Below the pieces are notes generated by a model that was not told the DNA's origin, ran no database searches, and worked only from the letters and a program-made list of their open reading frames with translations. Shown here in pieces: positions 1 through 9,064 of a stretch of 47,462 bases of DNA. Position numbers and translations under genes: made by a program. The stretch is from Chara braunii. Taxonomy: Eukaryota; Streptophyta; Charophyceae; Charales; Characeae. The stretch spans positions 529,436 through 576,897 of the forward strand of contig BFEA01000504.1 of NCBI GenBank assembly GCA_003427395.1, given 5' to 3'. Numbering within the stretch: the stretch's first letter is position 1; each line of letters starts with the position of its first letter.

Positions 1-33
<33 letters not shown>
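1..33. repeat. (CA)n microsatellite at window edge
   Basis: Perfect CA dinucleotide run that begins at the window edge, so its full length is unknown. Shorter CA runs recur at 538-552 and 751-770 in the same otherwise unassigned stretch. Confidence 0.95.
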
Positions 34-35
<2 letters not shown>

Positions 36-264
36 CCACTATTGATCCCCGCAAAGCAACGGTCCGATAACGTTGTTTGGGCCCTCGTGGCGACGGGACC
101 GATAGCACAAATCCCCCCGCCCCGAAACCGCCTCTCGGTGTACCGGTGTGAAACGACACTGCCGCTGGGCCCACCGCGCCCCTCCCCCTGAAGTGCCACA
201 CCAGATAACCGGGTCTCTCGCGGGACTGTCACGCGAGACCCGGGTTTTGCTTCAGAGTATTAGG

Positions 265-306
265 GATAATAATAACAATAATAACAATAACAATAATAAT
301 AATAAC

Positions 307-371
<65 letters not shown>
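265..371. repeat. (AAT)n microsatellite
   Basis: About 107 bases of AAT trinucleotides with scattered AAC variants at the left end. Its translations are long poly-Asn or poly-Leu runs, which are artefacts of the repeat and not genes. The surrounding 1-915 holds only this, short CA runs and AT-rich sequence; I see no gene there. Confidence 0.95.
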
Positions 372-373
<2 letters not shown>

Positions 374-750
374 TAATAGTAATAATAACATCAATACAGA
401 TAAAGCGAAAAGTATACAAGCGATTTACCCGACCTGATACAGTTAGAATGGGGGTGTATCGTTCTCGGGATGGTAGCCGTTTGACTGTTGTGACATCGAC
501 CATCCGTAATAAGGTACGTCTTTCTCTTCCTCTTACACACACACACACACACATACATACCTACACACAGGTGTAGCACTTGTACCTTCACTTAGATTAA
601 CGCTAGATCTATTTGATTTTACTCACCCCCTTGGTGGAAATATCGTGAGGTTACTCAGAAGTAGGAGTATATGTTTGTAGACCGACGCATTGTTCATCCT
701 ACTAATGGAAACCTATCTCTCTCTTTCTTCCACTCACACTCAAACATACA

Positions 751-770
751 ACACACACACACACACACAC
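751..770. repeat. (CA)n microsatellite
   Basis: Short perfect CA run, like the one at 538-552. It lies in a stretch without a recognisable gene. Confidence 0.9.
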
Positions 771-915
771 ATGGCGGTGTATACTTTCTTGTTTTAAAGG
801 TAAGTTCATTTGATATTGCTCATCCTATAAGTAGAAGTAGCATGAAGTCGCCTTAGGAGACCTACCTGCTCACTCTCTCCCCGCTCGTTGCTGTCGTGGA
901 AACCCTTCGAGAGAG

Positions 916-1090
916 ATGACTCAGAGTTCGGACGGCACTGCGAAGATCCTTCGTCGACCTTCAGAGAGCGAAATCGCCTGTCCCTCGCGAACTACAAACC
1001 TCCAAGGTCTACGCAGAGAGTCCCTCGTAACTCATGTACAAGGTCCCAAACCGCACTTCCGGAACATCACCTTCACCGACTTCAAATGCG
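916..1090 (+). CDS. Possible exon ending at a splice donor
   Basis: An ATG at 916 opens about 58 codons of non-repetitive reading frame. It ends at a consensus donor (AAATGCG followed by GTAAGTTT) and a pyrimidine-rich stretch that looks like the start of an intron. The frame stays open into the putative intron, but there it only encodes Pro/Phe/Ser from the polypyrimidine tract. No domain is recognised. It could be the first exon of a host gene whose remainder was displaced by the repeats to the right, or a chance ORF. No acceptor or second exon could be paired with it. Confidence 0.2.
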
Positions 1091-1266
1091 GTAAGTTTCC
1101 TCTTCCCCCTTTTTCCCCCTTCTTCTTCTCCTTCCTCTTCTTATCTCGCAAGTCTACACCCGTCCTGCGTTATTCCCTCGCCTGCAGCGCCTGTTCTCCG
1201 TTTTTTCGATCACAATGGCACGTCTTGTGTGCCTCTCTCCTCCATATCGAGCCGACTATCGACTGC

Positions 1267-1745
1267 AACTGGCGGCACAAGGGCCACATCCCAACGCATA
1301 ATCATCATCCATAGCTGGCGGCTCACTGGTCACGTCCCAGCACACAATCATCATCCATAGCTGGCGGCTCACTGGCGACGTCCCAATACATAATCATCAT
1401 CTGTAGCTGGCGGCTCACTGGCCACGTCCCAGCACATAATCATCATTAGTAGCTGGCGACACATTGTTCACGTCCCATCATATAATCATCATCTGTAGCT
1501 GGCGGCAACACTGTCCACGTCCCAGCATATAATCATCATCTGTAGCTGGCGGCAACACTGTCCACGTCCCAGCATATCATCATCATCTGAAGCTGGCGGT
1601 ACACTGGTCACATCCCAACATATCATCATCGTCTGAAGTTGGCGGCACACTGGTCTCGTCCCAGCACATAATGGTCCCGCTGTTCGCGGCACACTGACCA
1701 CGCCCCAACCGATGCTGAGGGCATACTGGTCATGACCCAGCATGT
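1267..1745. repeat. ~46-bp minisatellite, about ten units
   Basis: Tandem array with a unit of about 46 bp built on AGCTGGCGGC, TCACTGG, CACGTCCCAGCA and TAATCATCATC blocks, with point variation between units. It ends where the first recognisable integrase codons of element 1 begin. It may belong to the 3' untranslated region or 3' LTR of element 1, but no second copy is visible to test this. Confidence 0.85.
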
Positions 1746-1756
1746 CCAGGCTGATG

Positions 1757-1990
1757 CTAGACGGCTCTCGGGCCTCGCCTCATCATTCTGCCCGAACTCG
1801 GAATCAAATCTGCATCTCTGAGTATGAATTTTCGGAGCCAGGATCCAGATACTATACCATGGGATTTCGTAGCGTTCATCTCTGCTAGCTCATAAGCCTT
1901 GCCTTCAACCTCTCTGATGATCTTGAAAGGTCTCATCCACCTAGCCTCCAATCTCTTGGTCCACTGTGTCTGGAGAGATGTATCATACAC
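1757..1990 (-). pseudogene. Element 1 integrase C-terminal domain
   Basis: The 77-residue stretch matches the C-terminus of element 2 integrase position by position: YD-S-L-x-x-QW, then a basic segment and RPFKII where element 2 has GPYRIV (the GPY/F module that follows the integrase core in many Ty3/gypsy elements). The Gly of GPY/F is replaced by Arg here. It is in frame with the integrase core upstream but separated from it by stops around 1991-2185. No chromodomain follows. Confidence 0.7.
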
Positions 1991-2185
1991 AAGTACAATA
2001 TCCCCAACCTGGAGTCGCTCCTTCCTGATGTACCTCTTGATGTTCTATCGTGTCTGATCAAATAACCTGCTATCTAACATCCTCTTTGTGACCTCAATTA
2101 TGCCTTCATCCACTTCCTTGATCTGCCTGATCCTTAGCCTCAGCAACTTCTCTATGGAGTATGACTCTCTTTGTGCCTCATGGGT

Positions 2186-3088
2186 CTAGGTCTCAACCAG
2201 GTTCTTAATGGGAGAAGTAGCATATCGGTCGTACCAGAGTGTAACAGGCGCATAACCCGTAATCCGTTTGACAGTCACATTGTCAGCATAGACAACCGCT
2301 CTAAAGAAGGATGGCCAGTTTCTGAAATCACCTTGGCACCATTTTGATGTAACATCCTTTTGTGTCTTGTGATCTCTTTCCACTGACGCGTTAGCCTGAG
2401 GATGATATGGTGTCACAAATCGGACCCTGATTCCAAGTCTAAACATAAGCTTTCTGACCATCTCGTTCTTGAACTTTGATCCCTGATCAACTACAAACTC
2501 ACGTATGAAGGGGTACCTCGGGTAGATTTCCTCGATTCAATCTGCCACTGTTTTTGCGGTTTTCTTACGAATGGTTTTTGCTTCAATATAACCAGACATA
2601 TTGTCTCTCATATTTAATATATATTTCATTTCATCCTTACCAGGTGGCATAGTAATTAGATCAAGGTGAACAGTACTACCAGACTCAACAAGAACAGTGG
2701 GGTATAAGAGTTCAATGAGTTTCACATATGACTTTTTCTTACAGGCTTCACATGACTGACAATATCTCATAACCATATCTCCCAGGCGCTCATGAGCTGC
2801 AACAACGATCTGTTCTACCATCCCAAAACATCCTTCTTCCTCATCCTCTTGAATCAAGAGATAGTGGAGGTAGGGATCCTCCTTTTCTCTCCAGCAGTCT
2901 TCTCTTCTGGTTGCCATGATTGTGACCGTATAACAATTGGGAGCATGAGGTAACCCTTCATCATCGTCTTTCATAAAGAATTCGTCAACAAAGCGTGCTT
3001 CCTCAAGAGATTCATCATCTATTGATCCCAATTCCAAGCGGCTTAACCCATCGGCTCGATTCTTATGAGTAGGTACTTTTTCTAACAC
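2186..3088 (-). pseudogene. Element 1 RNase H tail and integrase core
   Basis: The segment opens with NRADGLSR, the conserved end of the Ty3/gypsy RNase H region, followed by an acidic linker. Integrase is represented by a CxxC pair (YCQSCEAC), VHLDLI with the first catalytic Asp, VVDQGSKF with the second Asp (about 2530-2500) and HPQANASVER with the catalytic Glu. The His-His half of the HHCC zinc-binding domain, present in element 2, is missing, which points to an in-frame internal deletion. Both halves (3088-2537 and 2461-2186) are in the same frame, separated by a stop. The catalytic triad survives but the protein is broken. Confidence 0.8.
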
Positions 3089-3577
3089 AAAATCATACGT
3101 CCATATATGAGTTATCCATTTGACCGTGGCATCTACTTGTTGATGCCTCTTAACTGCTCCGATTACTGCCGTGGAATCCGTTCTTATGATGAATCTTCAC
3201 CCCATAATATAGTGTTTGAACACCCTGAGACAGTGCAAGATTGTCAGAAGCTTCTTCCTAAACTGAATATTATATCCTCTCTCAACCAGATTGAGGGTGT
3301 GACTCTCGAACCTGAGTGACCTCTCTTTTCTATTTTCATCTCTTTGCACAAACACTCCCCCTAAAGCTATGGGGCCACCATCAACCTCGATGATGAAAGG
3401 TTTTCCCTTTTCATCGTCAAAGTGGGATACCCCCAGTACGACTTCACCGTGTCTTAGTTTATCTTGAAGTGCTCGTGTTGCCGTCTCTCTTTGCTTAGAC
3501 CACTCAAGTCTAGCTCCTTATCGCGTCATCTGTCTAAGGGGTTCCGCTATCCTGGCAAACCCAGGAATGAAGATCCG
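3089..3577 (-). pseudogene. Element 1 RNase H region, heavily decayed
   Basis: This gap lies in the pol frame between reverse transcriptase and the NRADGLSR motif, exactly where RNase H belongs, and is about the right length. No uninterrupted reading frame of useful size remains on the minus strand. Short pieces can be read in the pol frame between stops. I assign it by position and by comparison with element 2. Confidence 0.5.
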
Positions 3578-4260
3578 TCAGAAAATGCAGACCCCTAGGA
3601 AGCTTCTTACTTCCCCAACCGTCTTTAGAGGCATAGGCCAGTTCAGGATTTTATCCACCTTCTTCGGATCAGGGCTTCTCCCTTCTAGGAAACAACTAAA
3701 GCCTAGAATTGTTACCTCCTTTTGAAATAATAACGATTTCGGCCCGCTGGCTGTTAGGTTGTACTTAGTCAACCTTTCCAATACTTTTGCCACTCACTGC
3801 GCATGTTCCCACACAAATCGTCTGACTCGACCATCCACTAAGGTCTCATCCTTTTCCTTCGGTCCTTTAACCGGATTCTCATCAATGTATGAGAATGTAA
3901 CCTCTGGGCATATGTCTTCTATGACCTTCAGCATGTCTCGCTGGACAACCGCGACCCCATTCGTCCACCCTTGAGGCACAACACACATTTGTATGAGGTC
4001 TCTAGGTGTATGCATGGCGATCATAGGTCGACTAGTGGGAACTATGGGGAACTGGTCATAACCAGAGTAGAAGTCTATTAGAGAGTAAATGCTCCTTCCG
4101 GCAAAAGACCCGGCGAATAGATCCACGTTGGGTAAGCTACCCGCATCGCGAACCGTTACCGAATTCAACTTTTGCAAGTTTTGTATCCAGCGCAGACCTC
4201 CACCTGGCTTCCAAAAACAAAACCAGTGATTAGCATAAGCACCATCCTCAGACTCTGCAA
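3578..4260 (-). pseudogene. Element 1 reverse transcriptase fragment
   Basis: Reverse transcriptase palm and fingers. The frame carries LRWIQNLQKLNSVT, then GSLPNVD, SLIDFYSGYDQF with the first catalytic Asp kept, HTPRDLI, VVPQGWTN and YIDE where the catalytic YIDD is expected. After a stop at about 3794 the frame continues with NLTASG and ILGFSC, then RSFLGV of the thumb/connection region. The second Asp of the YxDD box is replaced by Glu, so catalysis is probably lost. The N-terminal part of the domain is missing because protease and the start of reverse transcriptase were deleted between about 4316 and 4260. Confidence 0.85.
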
Positions 4261-4315
4261 CGTTCGAGGCGATCTAATGCGTTGGCCCTAGGGAAGAGTC
4301 TTAGGCTATTGATTT

Positions 4316-4822
4316 CTACCTTCCGCCTCTCAACCATCTTTTTAGTTCTTTCCTAAACTTTGGCACCAAGGCTACCGCCTCTTTCCAGGATAGGGTGATC
4401 TCGGTCTCTTCAAGCAGTTTCTTTACTACTTCATCTATCGAGACACCCTCCTCGGCCTCGGATTTCAAGACCACTTTCCTTTTTTTTCCGACAACTTCCT
4501 TTCCTTTTCCTTCCTTCACTAGGTCCTTGGTCTCATCAATCAGTTGGTCCAGCTCTCTTTGAGTCTTCTCTTGCTTTTTCTCTTCAACCTCCCTTTGACT
4601 GATGTGGGATACATTCAGGTTTTGGCTTCCAGGATTGCGGTCTTGGGTCACTATCTCCGGGGTTAGCATATCATCAAAGGTGATAACATTAACCCTAACC
4701 TTCTTCTTTTTATCCTTATTGGCCTTAGCCTTGTCTAGGATTACTGCTCGTAAGAAATCTACCTTGTTCCATGACATCACAGATGTGTCCATTGATATTT
4801 TTCTTGACAATCTCTTCTTCAA
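4316..4822 (-). pseudogene. Element 1 pre-protease linker of Gag-Pol
   Basis: Lys/Glu-rich, highly charged segment of about 168 residues. Its end (EEGVSIDEVVKKLL, then a Pro-Lys-x-Arg and LKRWLR) aligns with the segment just before protease in element 2 (EEGFDVEKVIYRLL, then PKLRDGLKGRLSR). Segments of this kind, an acidic region then a short helix pair before protease, occur in many Ty3/gypsy polyproteins. In element 2 a protease follows; here the sequence jumps within about 60 bases to reverse transcriptase. It is in the pol frame, whereas the zinc knuckle next to it is in the gag frame, so the frame changes at about 4700-4850. Confidence 0.65.
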
Positions 4823-4841
4823 GTTCTTTCTCTAACGGTGA

Positions 4842-5780
4842 ACATCGGGTTAGGGTATGACATTCCTCGTCACAATAATAACATCAGAGAGGATCATCTC
4901 GCATTTGCCAATCTCGGTTCTTATTATTCTTCTTTCAATCCTGCTCGCGCTTCTTCTTTCGTCTTTCCTTTCTCCTTCGCCTAGTGTCATCATCATCACT
5001 ACTTTCGCTCTCACTCTCACTTTCTTCCTTTTGCTTTTCCTTCTTCCTTTCTTCCTTATCTTCTTCGGCCCCAACTAGGGCTTGAGTTGCTGGGGCAGGA
5101 AGGGTTAACTTCTCAAAGCTACCAAGCTTAACGAGAAGACCAAGGATCTCCTCGACCTTCAAGTTTTCTCTCATAACTGCCTTAACATTTCCCTCTCTTG
5201 CCCTAGTGATTGCTTTCATTTGTTTCAAATACCATTTTCGGTTGGACACGGAAGACAGCTCACAGACCATCTCAACCACTTCATCCCACTTTAGAGGATA
5301 ATGGGCAGCGCGGCTCACTACACTCTTCCTTTCATCCTCCACGAAGTTAGTAAGCAAGACATGACATTTTTGTGCCTCGTCTAGGAAGGGTACTCTCCGC
5401 GCAACCCCCTAGGAATTGATTGAGGGTAGCGTACTTGGAGCATCGTACATCCAATAAATTTGCGTAGTTGTTAGGACGTCATACTTGGCGTATTCGTCCA
5501 ACACCTTTTGTCTCACGTCCGTCCATGTTGTCAGTCCTTGTGTCGTTTTTGTCACCGACACCCTCATCTTAGGTTCAACATACGCTAGCAGAGCTTTCAA
5601 CTTTTGTTTATCCGACCAACCATTGCTCATACCGAAGACAACATAGTCCTCCAGGAACTCCCTAACATTGGTTCCATCAAAGTAGGGTATGTTCTTTGGA
5701 GGTACCTTAGCTCTCGGAAGGTCTAGTCGGACATTCATATTGTTCATCCTGGTCTTCATGGTCTCTATTCGGTTCAACAT
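4842..5780 (-). pseudogene. Element 1 Gag with CCHC zinc knuckle
   Basis: Capsid-type domain (YFDGTNVREFLEDYVVFG, NGWSDKQKLKALLAYV, TWTDVRQKVLDEY), then a Ser/Glu/Arg-rich tail, then a CX2CX4HX4C knuckle at 4842-4883 (CYYCDEECHTLTRC). All parts are in one frame, interrupted by stops at about 5409, 4935 and just before the knuckle. The usual Gly before the knuckle His is Cys. The frame stays recognisable a little upstream of 5780 behind an in-frame TGA, so the original start was farther upstream. It matches element 2 Gag in the capsid region, including the LLTTT/VLTTT block after the capsid. Confidence 0.85.
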
Positions 5781-5919
5781 CTCTCAAAGAACCGCGGTAG
5801 TGGTCACTTCTCCGTCCCCAGCAGAGGAACTAGCACAACTCTGTCATGCATTCGGTCCTTTGACCATCCTGTCTAGCTTACTGGTTAAGCTCCTACTTCT
5901 TCCTGAACCTTTTCTCTCT

Positions 5920-6315
5920 TAGGATTGCGTTTAAAATTGGTTCCCTGTTTCTGCCGCCAGCAAAGCTTTCTGGCAGATGAAGCTAGGGAAACCTATCAAA
6001 CACAATCGGTGTTAAGTCACTAACTACTCTTACCCCTTTCCTCTCTAATTCCTTCTTTTCTTGGTCAACTATATTACTAATCCAGTTTCAAAGAGACTCA
6101 CGATCTGTCCCTTTCTTCCTCAATGAAGAGACGTAGGGTCGGATATCATATTTTCCAGTATCAAGGAACTTCACTACAAGGATGTACGCCTTTCCAGGAG
6201 CATGCCTCTCCTCCGGGGATACACAGTGCTCTATCTTGTAGGGAAAAACTCATCCACTGGTAAAAGAAACTAGGGCGTCCAGAGCTGTCGTGATTGTCGG
6301 GCAGTAACCAGACAT
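5920..6315 (-). pseudogene. Unknown domain A, copy 1 (nearest gag)
   Basis: About 130 codons starting at an ATG at 6315 and interrupted by three stops. Conserved landmarks are TALDALV, FPYKIEHCVS, YILVVKFLDTGKYDIRPYV, a Trp about 25 residues later, a Leu/Lys-rich helix, FDRFP, LPESFAGGRN and EPILNAILRE. The same landmarks in the same order occur in the copies at 6877-7335 and 7322-7663. I do not recognise the family. It sits between PBS and gag, the place where some plant Ty3/gypsy elements (Ogre type) carry an extra ORF. Confidence 0.6.
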
Positions 6316-6325
6316 TGCCTAGTCT

Positions 6326-6541
6326 CTAGCGACCCCCACAATCCTTCTTTATCTTCGATCCGCCTAATCTCTTCCAGTGCCTACTAAGTCTTTCAACCTG
6401 ACCCTTTTCCGGGCACCTCCGTGTGATAACGTCATGCCTCACTATCTCGAAGGGGTTGTTAGCTTCAGTCACTTTATGTAACCATCTTGTACCAATGGTC
6501 ACAGTCGCAATTGACATAGAGTTTTCACATTTCAGTATCAT
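6326..6541 (-). pseudogene. Unassigned reading frame in accessory region
   Basis: A 71-codon minus-strand frame lying between copies 1 and 2 of domain A. It contains a Trp/Arg/Lys-rich stretch and no recognised motif. The sequence continues upstream in the same frame toward 6660 across stops. I list it because it falls inside the accessory coding region, not because I can assign it. Confidence 0.25.
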
Positions 6542-6678
6542 TGCCTTGGGCTGCCTTTAGTGCCTCCAGCCAGACTGTCCGCAGGACGCTGTCTAGATAA
6601 GATGGTCTCGTATCTCGCATGTAGCATCACTCTCCTGCCATCCGAACTCTTGCAATCCAGCAGATGCCTAATCTTAGT

Positions 6679-6873
6679 CTAACCCGTAATTGCTCTAAAA
6701 ACAGCCGCTCGCATAAGCTCAAGGTAGTGCTTTACCATGCCAATCTCGCCGTGCCTACCTAGCCTAGTGTCGTATCCTCTCACAGCCCCGATGACAGTCG
6801 CTCGCTGCTCGTCTAGATAGACCTCAAAGCAGAAGCTCTCTCCATCATCAGGGGTGTAGACATCGATCGGCAT
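6679..6873 (-). pseudogene. Unknown domain B following domain A copy 2
   Basis: In frame with domain A copy 2 (7335-6877) and separated from it by one TGA at 6877-6879. It encodes about 64 residues: VYTPDDGESFCFEVYLDEQR, then an alternating hydrophobic stretch (TVIGAVRGYD) and a helical end (MVKHYLELMRAAVFRAI). A loosely similar layout (VYIDRRGR, IEILIGATG, then a helix ending CMAYI) appears in the frame at 8497-8982. No family is recognised. Confidence 0.4.
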
Positions 6874-6876
6874 ACC

Positions 6877-7335
6877 TCACCACACTCGATCCCTTAGTAC
6901 CGCATTGAGGATTGGTCCCCAGTCCTTCCCGTCGCAGAAGCTAGCAGGCACAAGAGGGCTTGGGAATCTCTCAAACTCTCTAGGTAGGACACTCCACGTC
7001 ACTTTCTTTCCTTGTTGTTTCAACAACAACCTTTTGTCTAGGATATACTCAACAGCAACTATCCAGCATGCCTCGTAATCAACCCCTCTTCTTGTTTCAG
7101 CAGATACGTATGACCTTACATCATACTCATTTGTGTCAAGGAATCGGACTACAAGGACGTATAGAATCACCAAGTCGTGCTCACAAGTCACACACCGCTC
7201 AATGACGTATGGGAAAGCACCATCAGCCATGATCCTGGTCAGTGCCTCTATCGTTCTAGTTACTGTCGACATGGGCTGCCTACCAGCTCTGCCTTCTGAG
7301 CGCTTCATTGATGATTGGTTGTCAGTTCCTACCAT
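6877..7335 (-). pseudogene. Unknown domain A, copy 2
   Basis: The best preserved copy, 152 codons without an internal stop. Landmarks: TIEALTRIM, GAFPYVIERCVTCEHD, YVLVVRFLDTNEYDVRSYV, a conserved Trp, LLLKQQGKKVTWSVLPR, FPSPLVPASFCDGKD and PILNAVLRDRVW. Domain B continues after one stop. The paired Cys (RCVTC) and FCDGK/R signature recur in the other copies and could be functional, but no known family was recognised. Confidence 0.6.
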
Positions 7336-7663
7336 CGCAGAATCCTTTGGGCACTGGTGGAGTGAGAATCTCCTCGTAGACTCTAGGCAACAGGCTCCAA
7401 CTCGCCTCTATCCCTTGCTGTCTCAATTGATCCCTCTCTGCTTCACCACACCTCACAATAACATCCCAATTGGTAAAGAATCTCGGGTCCTGATCGACCC
7501 CTTCTAGGATGTAGGGTCGAATATAATAATCATCAGTGTCAAGGAATCTAGAGACAAACACATGCACAGTCGCCGAACTTTTTACACAAGTAATGCATTT
7601 GACAAACATATAAGAGAAGGCACCACCGCAGGTGACACGAGTTAGGGCTTCTAAAACATTTAT
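7322..7663 (-). pseudogene. Unknown domain A, copy 3 (nearest PBS)
   Basis: Third copy of the same domain. Landmarks: VLEALTRVTCGGAFSYMF, KCITCVK, VFVSRFLDTDDYYIRPYI, a conserved Trp, LRQQGIEASWSLLPR, TPPVPKGFCDGRN. It lacks the PILNA end, which is overwritten by the start of copy 2, so the copies abut or overlap at 7322-7335. The CITC and FCDGRN positions match copy 2. Tandem duplication within the element is the simplest origin. Confidence 0.6.
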
Positions 7664-7913
7664 ACTCTTCAGTAATCATCTAGTTTTTGACTTGTAACTT
7701 GTCAAGCTGAGGATCTAGAAGATAGGTTCTAAACCCTCGCTTAGGGCCTGAGTCACTTCAGATAAACTTCTGCAAGAGGCCCCTCCTCTCGGGGCTCCTC
7801 TAGCGGAAAGTCTCTCTGACCCGAGTCGGGCCTTGTACGAGATATGCTAGACTGCTGCCTAGTCACTAAATATTGTGACCAAGGTCCACTCCCAGGAACT
7901 CAAAATTTTTGAG
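7664..7913 (-). other. Element 1 leader between PBS and first coding copy
   Basis: About 250 bases between the PBS and domain A copy 3 with no useful reading frame on either strand. It would be the 5' untranslated leader of element 1 RNA; no packaging or splice signal was recognised. Confidence 0.4.
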
Positions 7914-7931
7914 TCCCCGGCAACGGCGTCA
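7914..7931 (-). promoter_or_regulatory. Element 1 primer-binding site (tRNA-Asp)
   Basis: On the minus strand the site reads TGACGCCGTTGCCGGGGA. The complement of the 3' end of plant tRNA-Asp(GUC) is TGGCGCCGTTGCCGGGGA, so 17 of 18 bases agree. It lies four bases (AAAA) inside the end of the LTR, which ends CGACA on this strand. It fixes the position and orientation of the 5' LTR of element 1. Confidence 0.85.
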
Positions 7932-7935
7932 TTTT

Positions 7936-8460
7936 TGTCGCGCCCCCACCGCTTCCAAGGCTTGGTTCGATGTCCCTCCCCAGGCCAAGTGCAGTGGGTT
8001 GGTGGACTAGCAGACTGTCATGCAAGATTTTAGTAAGTTTTAAGAAAGTTGTATAGAAGTGCATTCACAAGTAGCCTTTGTCACACAGTCGAGTAGTCAG
8101 GGTTATCCCTCCTATCAGCGGCGACACGACTTAGAGTGAGACGTTCGGTTTTATCGCCTGCACCTGACCCCGTATAAAGGTTAGATTCAAGGTCACCAGA
8201 GTCTCTATTATCCATGAATCCTTCAAGTAGCCTTGAGTGTTACCTATATATTAAGGAGTGATAAATAGCATATCACCTCATACATAAAACATTTCATACA
8301 TTACTGGACATGCATCATAAAATGAATGACACTGAGAGGACGAAAAGACAAAAAACCAAACTCTGCAAGAGCATAACCAAAGACACGAGACTGAAGAGTA
8401 GTACACAGGGAATGCAGGGAACAGTCATTGGAGGACTGCAGTCACTAATAAATCATAATA
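7936..8460 (-). repeat. Element 1 5' LTR, proximal (U5) end
   Basis: The sequence starting TGTCGCGCCCCC at 7936 adjoins the PBS and is therefore the 3' end of the 5' LTR on the minus strand. It shares the TGTCG terminus with the LTR of element 2. The far end cannot be placed because the 3' LTR is not in the window to compare with. The LTR may extend several kilobases to the right, as in element 2. No gene is seen in this stretch. Confidence 0.6.
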
Positions 8461-8496
8461 ATGTCATCGTACATCATAGTGACTAGAAGGAGAGTC

Positions 8497-8982
8497 TCAN
8501 TCAATAATGATAAGTGGTACCCCCTTGTGAGTAAGTTTCGTTGTCCGGGACTCCACATCTTGCACACGCTGGTCCCCCTCGTCATTGAGAACCCGAGTGG
8601 CTATCGACTCTGGAACCACATAGCTGATGTCAAGAGGCGCCGCTGGATCAATCTTGTTGATATACGCCATGCATCTTGGCATCTCCTCGTCTGCAACGCT
8701 CCTGAGATAAAGCTCCTCTGCAAGGGTTATGTTGCCCGTAGCTCCAATCAATATCTCAATCCGTCCTCTCCTATCGATGTAGACGTAAGATAACTCGAGG
8801 AAACAATCTTCGTAAAGAGGCTTCCAAAAATTCTGCATAGCAAAATCGGTCCCAACCAAATGACTATAGCCATCCCCAAGGTACGGGACAGGGCCTTCCC
8901 CTCTGGGAAATCCAATAATCGTCTCGGCCCAAGGTTCGGCTGACATATAGAAATCAATCACCCTCGAGCAAATACCGTGCAA
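8497..8982 (-). CDS. Unassigned reading frame, possibly in element 1 LTR
   Basis: An open frame of about 160 codons ending at an ambiguous base (8500). It looks protein-like and non-repetitive: GFPRGEGPVPYLGDGYSHLV, then LELSYVYIDRRGRIEIL, a helical segment ending CMAYINKID, and DISYVVPES. Loosely resembles domain B (6679-6873) in the order of hydrophobic blocks. No family is recognised. Because it lies beyond the LTR edge of element 1 it may be part of a giant LTR, an older insertion in it, or flanking DNA. Confidence 0.3.
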   Translation of the reverse strand: MHGICSRVIDFYMSAEPWAETIIGFPRGEGPVPYLGDGYSHLVGTDFAMQNFWKPLYEDCFLELSYVYIDRRGRIEILIGATGNITLAEELYLRSVADEEMPRCMAYINKIDPAAPLDISYVVPESIATRVLNDEGDQRVQDVESRTTKLTHKGVPLIIIX

Positions 8983-9064
8983 GAAGGTACGTAATCCTCC
9001 TCAATGGTTCTCTCTGCCGTCGTCGCTCACCAGTCTCCAACGCTCAAGTCTCTGGAAGCAAGAC

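Larger units (their letters stand above)
1757..7935 (-). mobile_element. Degenerate Ty3/gypsy retrotransposon (element 1), internal region
   Basis: Read on the minus strand, the order is PBS (7914-7931), three copies of an unknown domain (about 7663-5920), gag with zinc knuckle (5780-4842), a pre-protease linker (4822-4316), reverse transcriptase (about 4260-3578), RNase H tail and integrase (3088-2186) and integrase C-terminus (1990-1757). The order reverse transcriptase, RNase H, integrase is that of Ty3/gypsy. The pol part keeps one reading frame from 4822 to 1757 broken only by stop codons, so decay has been mainly by point mutation and a few clean deletions. The protein is closely related to element 2 throughout pol. 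Protease and half of the integrase zinc-binding domain are missing, so this copy cannot be autonomous. The 3' LTR was not identified. Confidence 0.85.

Noticed and set aside
148-591. Long open frames across the (AAT)n and (CA)n runs
   Set aside because: They encode poly-Asn or poly-Leu from the microsatellite and have no other protein-like sequence.
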